From Lewinellaceae bacterium (GTDB lineage Bacteria; Bacteroidota; Bacteroidia; Chitinophagales; Saprospiraceae), in the NCBI GenBank assembly GCA_020636045.1, contig JACJYP010000017.1:6668-70667 (forward strand): a stretch of DNA of 64,000 bases, given 5' to 3'. Shown piece after piece: positions 61,944-64,000 of the stretch (position 1 is its first letter; each line of letters starts with the position of its first letter). A program made the position numbers and the translations under genes. The notes beneath the pieces were generated by a model. The model did no database searches, was not told the DNA's origin, and saw only the letters and a program-made list of their open reading frames with translations.

Positions 61944-62096
61944 GAGATCCAGTTATTATGTGCGATGAGGGGAATAGGGTTTGGTAAATATGCAGTGCGG
62001 GCGAAAGTACCTGATTGTAACAAGCCTCCGCCCGCACTTCGACCATTTTCGCGTAAATTTCGATCTACGCGGCCCTGAAAGGGCGCATCGGGTTTG

Positions 62097-63488
62097 TTAT
62101 TCTTCTGCGGTTTTGCGCTTTTTGCGCCGCGTTTTGAACATTTCTACCACTTCTTTCTCCTTGAGGAAACCCAGGTCGACAAACTGGGTGGAAACGAATT
62201 TCTTGACGTCCTGGTAGTCTTTGGCGCGCTTGTCGGTGAATACCTTGAGCAGTTTGCCGATGTACTGCATGGACAGGTGTTCCACGTCCTGGTTGAACTG
62301 CTGGTTGCCGAATATTTTCATGTAGACCGCGAATATCTTGGTCAGTTCGAAATAGTCGGCGTATTCGCGCTCCGTCAGGCCGTTCACGAGTTGCGTGAAG
62401 TACTGGAGCACCAGTTCCCGCAGGCATTCGCTTTCCACGGACAGGCCCTGGTGCGCCAGGTAGAACTCCTGAACGGCGTCGATGGCGTCGGGGTGCACGT
62501 AGCCCAGGCTGTGGATCTTGTCGGCGATGCGGTAGTAGTCGGATATCTTGTCTTTGTAGGATTTGTCCAGCGCGGCGCTCATGCGCTCGTCATTGACCGA
62601 GCGGATGCCCGGCGACTTGAAGAGCGATACCAGGAAACGCAGGTATTTCTGGTCGAATTTCGTCAGCGCCCGCCGCTCGCGCTCGAAATGCGTGGCAAAA
62701 GCCAGGCGCTCCGAGGGATCGAGGTCGATGTAGTTGCCGTACATCGCCAGCATCTCCAGGTACTCTTCGGCGCCCTGGAATTTTTTGTTCTCGAGAAAGT
62801 CCTTGATCTGTTCTTTCAGGCTCTCGTTTTCGCCGCCCACCTCGAAGCGCTTGAGCAGGAACTGGCGCAGCGCGGAAAAGTTGGCCTTCATTTCACCCAG
62901 CGATTTGGGGAAGTCGGCAGAGTAGTACAGTTCGTGGCGGAACTGGTTGGAGTAGCGGGTGTACAGGTCGGCGCGGTCCTTCAGGTCGCGGAAGCGGTCG
63001 TTGTTCTGCTGCTGCAGGAAGTAGCGGATGCGCTTGTTTTCCACCTGCGTCATCAGGTTGGTGATCCAGATATCGCTGCTCAGGGCAAATCCCACCGAAA
63101 TACTCTGCCCGATCCGCTTTTTCAACTGGTCGAAGTGCACGCTCTTGCAAATGGCGAGCAGGATCTCCTTGAAGTGGTCGTTGGGGCGCACGTAGCGGTA
63201 CTGGTCGTTGACCTCGCCGCGCAGCACGGCGTATCCGAGCACGCGGGGCAGGTACAGCCCTTCAAACGCCGGTTCGAGCAGGGCCCGTTCGAACGCCACC
63301 AACTGGAGCGGCGCCTCGGCCGCGACCTGGTGGTGCAGTTCGGAAAGCGGGGGTTCGAATTCCTGCCTGAGTTCGTTGTAGAAGTCATCTTCCTCTTCTT
63401 CGAGGTATTGTTCCAGCGCGGGCGCCGCCTGTATGGCCTTTGCGATCTCGTCGAGGCGCTTCCTGTATTGGTCGTCTAATGGTTGCAT
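62097..63488 (-). CDS. hypothetical helical cytoplasmic protein
   Basis: A 463-residue, mostly helical protein rich in charged residues (for example LEQYLEEEEDDFYNEL at about 25-40, FLLKRFEVGGENESLKEQIKDFLE) and ending in a basic tail (FKTRRKKRKTAEE). There is no signal peptide or membrane segment. It is 153 nt upstream of lepB on the same strand and could form a transcript with it. No family recognised. Confidence 0.78.
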   Translation of the reverse strand: MQPLDDQYRKRLDEIAKAIQAAPALEQYLEEEEDDFYNELRQEFEPPLSELHHQVAAEAPLQLVAFERALLEPAFEGLYLPRVLGYAVLRGEVNDQYRYVRPNDHFKEILLAICKSVHFDQLKKRIGQSISVGFALSSDIWITNLMTQVENKRIRYFLQQQNNDRFRDLKDRADLYTRYSNQFRHELYYSADFPKSLGEMKANFSALRQFLLKRFEVGGENESLKEQIKDFLENKKFQGAEEYLEMLAMYGNYIDLDPSERLAFATHFERERRALTKFDQKYLRFLVSLFKSPGIRSVNDERMSAALDKSYKDKISDYYRIADKIHSLGYVHPDAIDAVQEFYLAHQGLSVESECLRELVLQYFTQLVNGLTEREYADYFELTKIFAVYMKIFGNQQFNQDVEHLSMQYIGKLLKVFTDKRAKDYQDVKKFVSTQFVDLGFLKEKEVVEMFKTRRKKRKTAEE

Positions 63489-63524
63489 AACTGTTTGAGT
63501 TGCAGAACTTTTTACCGGTCATTT

Positions 63525-63568
63525 GAAAAAAGACCCGGTAAAGTCGCACAGGACTTTACCAGGTCTTT
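63525..63568 (-). terminator. Rho-independent terminator of the edge gene
   Basis: AAAGACC-C-GGTAAAGTC (63529-63545) pairs with GACTTTACC-A-GGTCTTT (63552-63568), broken by one mismatch, around a 6-nt loop. On the minus strand it is followed by TTTTTT (complement of 63525-63530). It serves the gene ending at 63626. Confidence 0.9.
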
Positions 63569-63625
63569 AAATTTCTATGAAAAACAAGCAAGGCAAAGAT
63601 AAGGGCTTTGCCCCGAAAAATGCAC

Positions 63626-64000
63626 TTATGCGTCTTCAGATTTTTCTTCTTCTTCAGCAGGCGCCGTTTCCTCGGTGGCCGGAGCAGCTTCTTCCACGAC
63701 TTCCGCAACGGCCTCGGCCGTTTCTTCAGCGGCGGCTTCCACCGTTTCTTTTACTTCCTCGGCAACTTCTTCGGCGGTTTCTTTCGCTTCTTCCACGACT
63801 TCCGCGGCGGCTTCGGCTACTTCTTCAGCGGCCGTTTCAACGGCTGCTGCCGTCTCTTCTGCTGCTGCTTCAACGACTTCTTCCGCAGCGGGCGCTTCTT
63901 CTTCAACCGGCGGAGCGGGCTTGGCTTTTACTTTGGCCACACCATCCACGGCGACGGCGTGCTTGCGTTTATTTTCAGCCGTCTGCTCGCGGCGGGCAGC
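63626..64000 (-). CDS. Glu/Ala-rich C-terminal part of a protein running off the window
   Basis: The last 124 residues are visible: RREQTAENKRKHAVAVDGVAK, a Lys-rich segment, then a long low-complexity tail of repeating EE(A/V)xEAAAEE units ending EEEEKSEDA. The start is beyond base 64000, so the protein cannot be named. Several Bacteroidota ribosomal proteins (for example bS16) carry such acidic C-terminal extensions, and this is a candidate only. It has its own strong terminator. Confidence 0.75.
   Translation of the reverse strand, partial: AARREQTAENKRKHAVAVDGVAKVKAKPAPPVEEEAPAAEEVVEAAAEETAAAVETAAEEVAEAAAEVVEEAKETAEEVAEEVKETVEAAAEETAEAVAEVVEEAAPATEETAPAEEEEKSEDA

Noticed and set aside
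1..64000. tRNA or rRNA genes
   Set aside because: No cloverleaf with a conserved T-loop or rRNA-like sequence was recognised by eye in the gaps.

Overview
The window looks like chromosome of a Bacteroidota bacterium, most probably from the Saprospiria (Saprospiraceae/Lewinella/Haliscomenobacter relatives); the genus cannot be fixed from the sequence alone. Reasons: several large exported proteins with type IX secretion (T9SS) C-terminal sorting domains of type A and type B (gliding-motility C-terminal domain), TAnnTTTG-type promoter elements, weak Shine-Dalgarno signals, and families typical of this phylum (DUF3667, DUF6249-like, GH3-like, CtlX). I see no insertion sequence, prophage, CRISPR array, rRNA or tRNA. 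Composition is moderately GC-rich, except for an AT-richer mscS-marC segment at about 39.0-40.7 kb.

Layout. 1-12.2 kb: surface and exported proteins: a 5'-truncated FG-GAP/ASPIC protein, a small lipoprotein, a TetR regulator, and two giant T9SS proteins flanking a helical orphan. 12.4-24 kb: GH3-like protein, acetyltransferase, a tiny exported protein, CtlX, DUF3667, gatB, a Nudix-like protein overlapping no base but directly abutting a YheT hydrolase, DUF5995, and an orphan paaD. 24-32.9 kb: a short T9SS protein, an EEP-family hydrolase, dnaK, a gliding-motility-type exported protein, and an ABC exporter. 32.9-37.5 kb (minus strand): a probable operon of a membrane-spanning patatin, a TfoX-N protein and a DUF1624 membrane protein. 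37.6-49.7 kb: eno, mscS, marC, DUF1295, an overlapping three-gene block (NlpC/P60 peptidase, lipoprotein, large helical protein), ndk, an nrnA-like DHH phosphoesterase, an FKBP lipoprotein, and prfB with its programmed +1 frameshift. 49.7-57.8 kb (minus strand): a three-gene signalling block of lipoxygenase, a 1778-residue Ser/Thr kinase-ATPase-GAF-histidine kinase, and a response regulator fused to an adenylate cyclase. 58.2-64 kb: outer-membrane protein, rdgB, a 750-bp repeat-rich intergenic region, lepB, a hypothetical protein, and the Glu/Ala-rich C-terminal tail of a protein that runs off the window.

The best candidate for an undescribed system is the lipoxygenase-kinase-cyclase block (49,761-57,818). 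The tight spacing (26 and 10 nt) suggests that lipid oxidation, or lipid sensing by a metal-site-altered lipoxygenase, is coupled to phosphorelay and cAMP output. This is inference. Other items worth attention are a patatin whose catalytic serine and aspartate are separated by a long multi-spanning membrane region, a set of short palindromes with the same stem-NN-stem design but different stem sequences, and a possible TetR operator palindrome.
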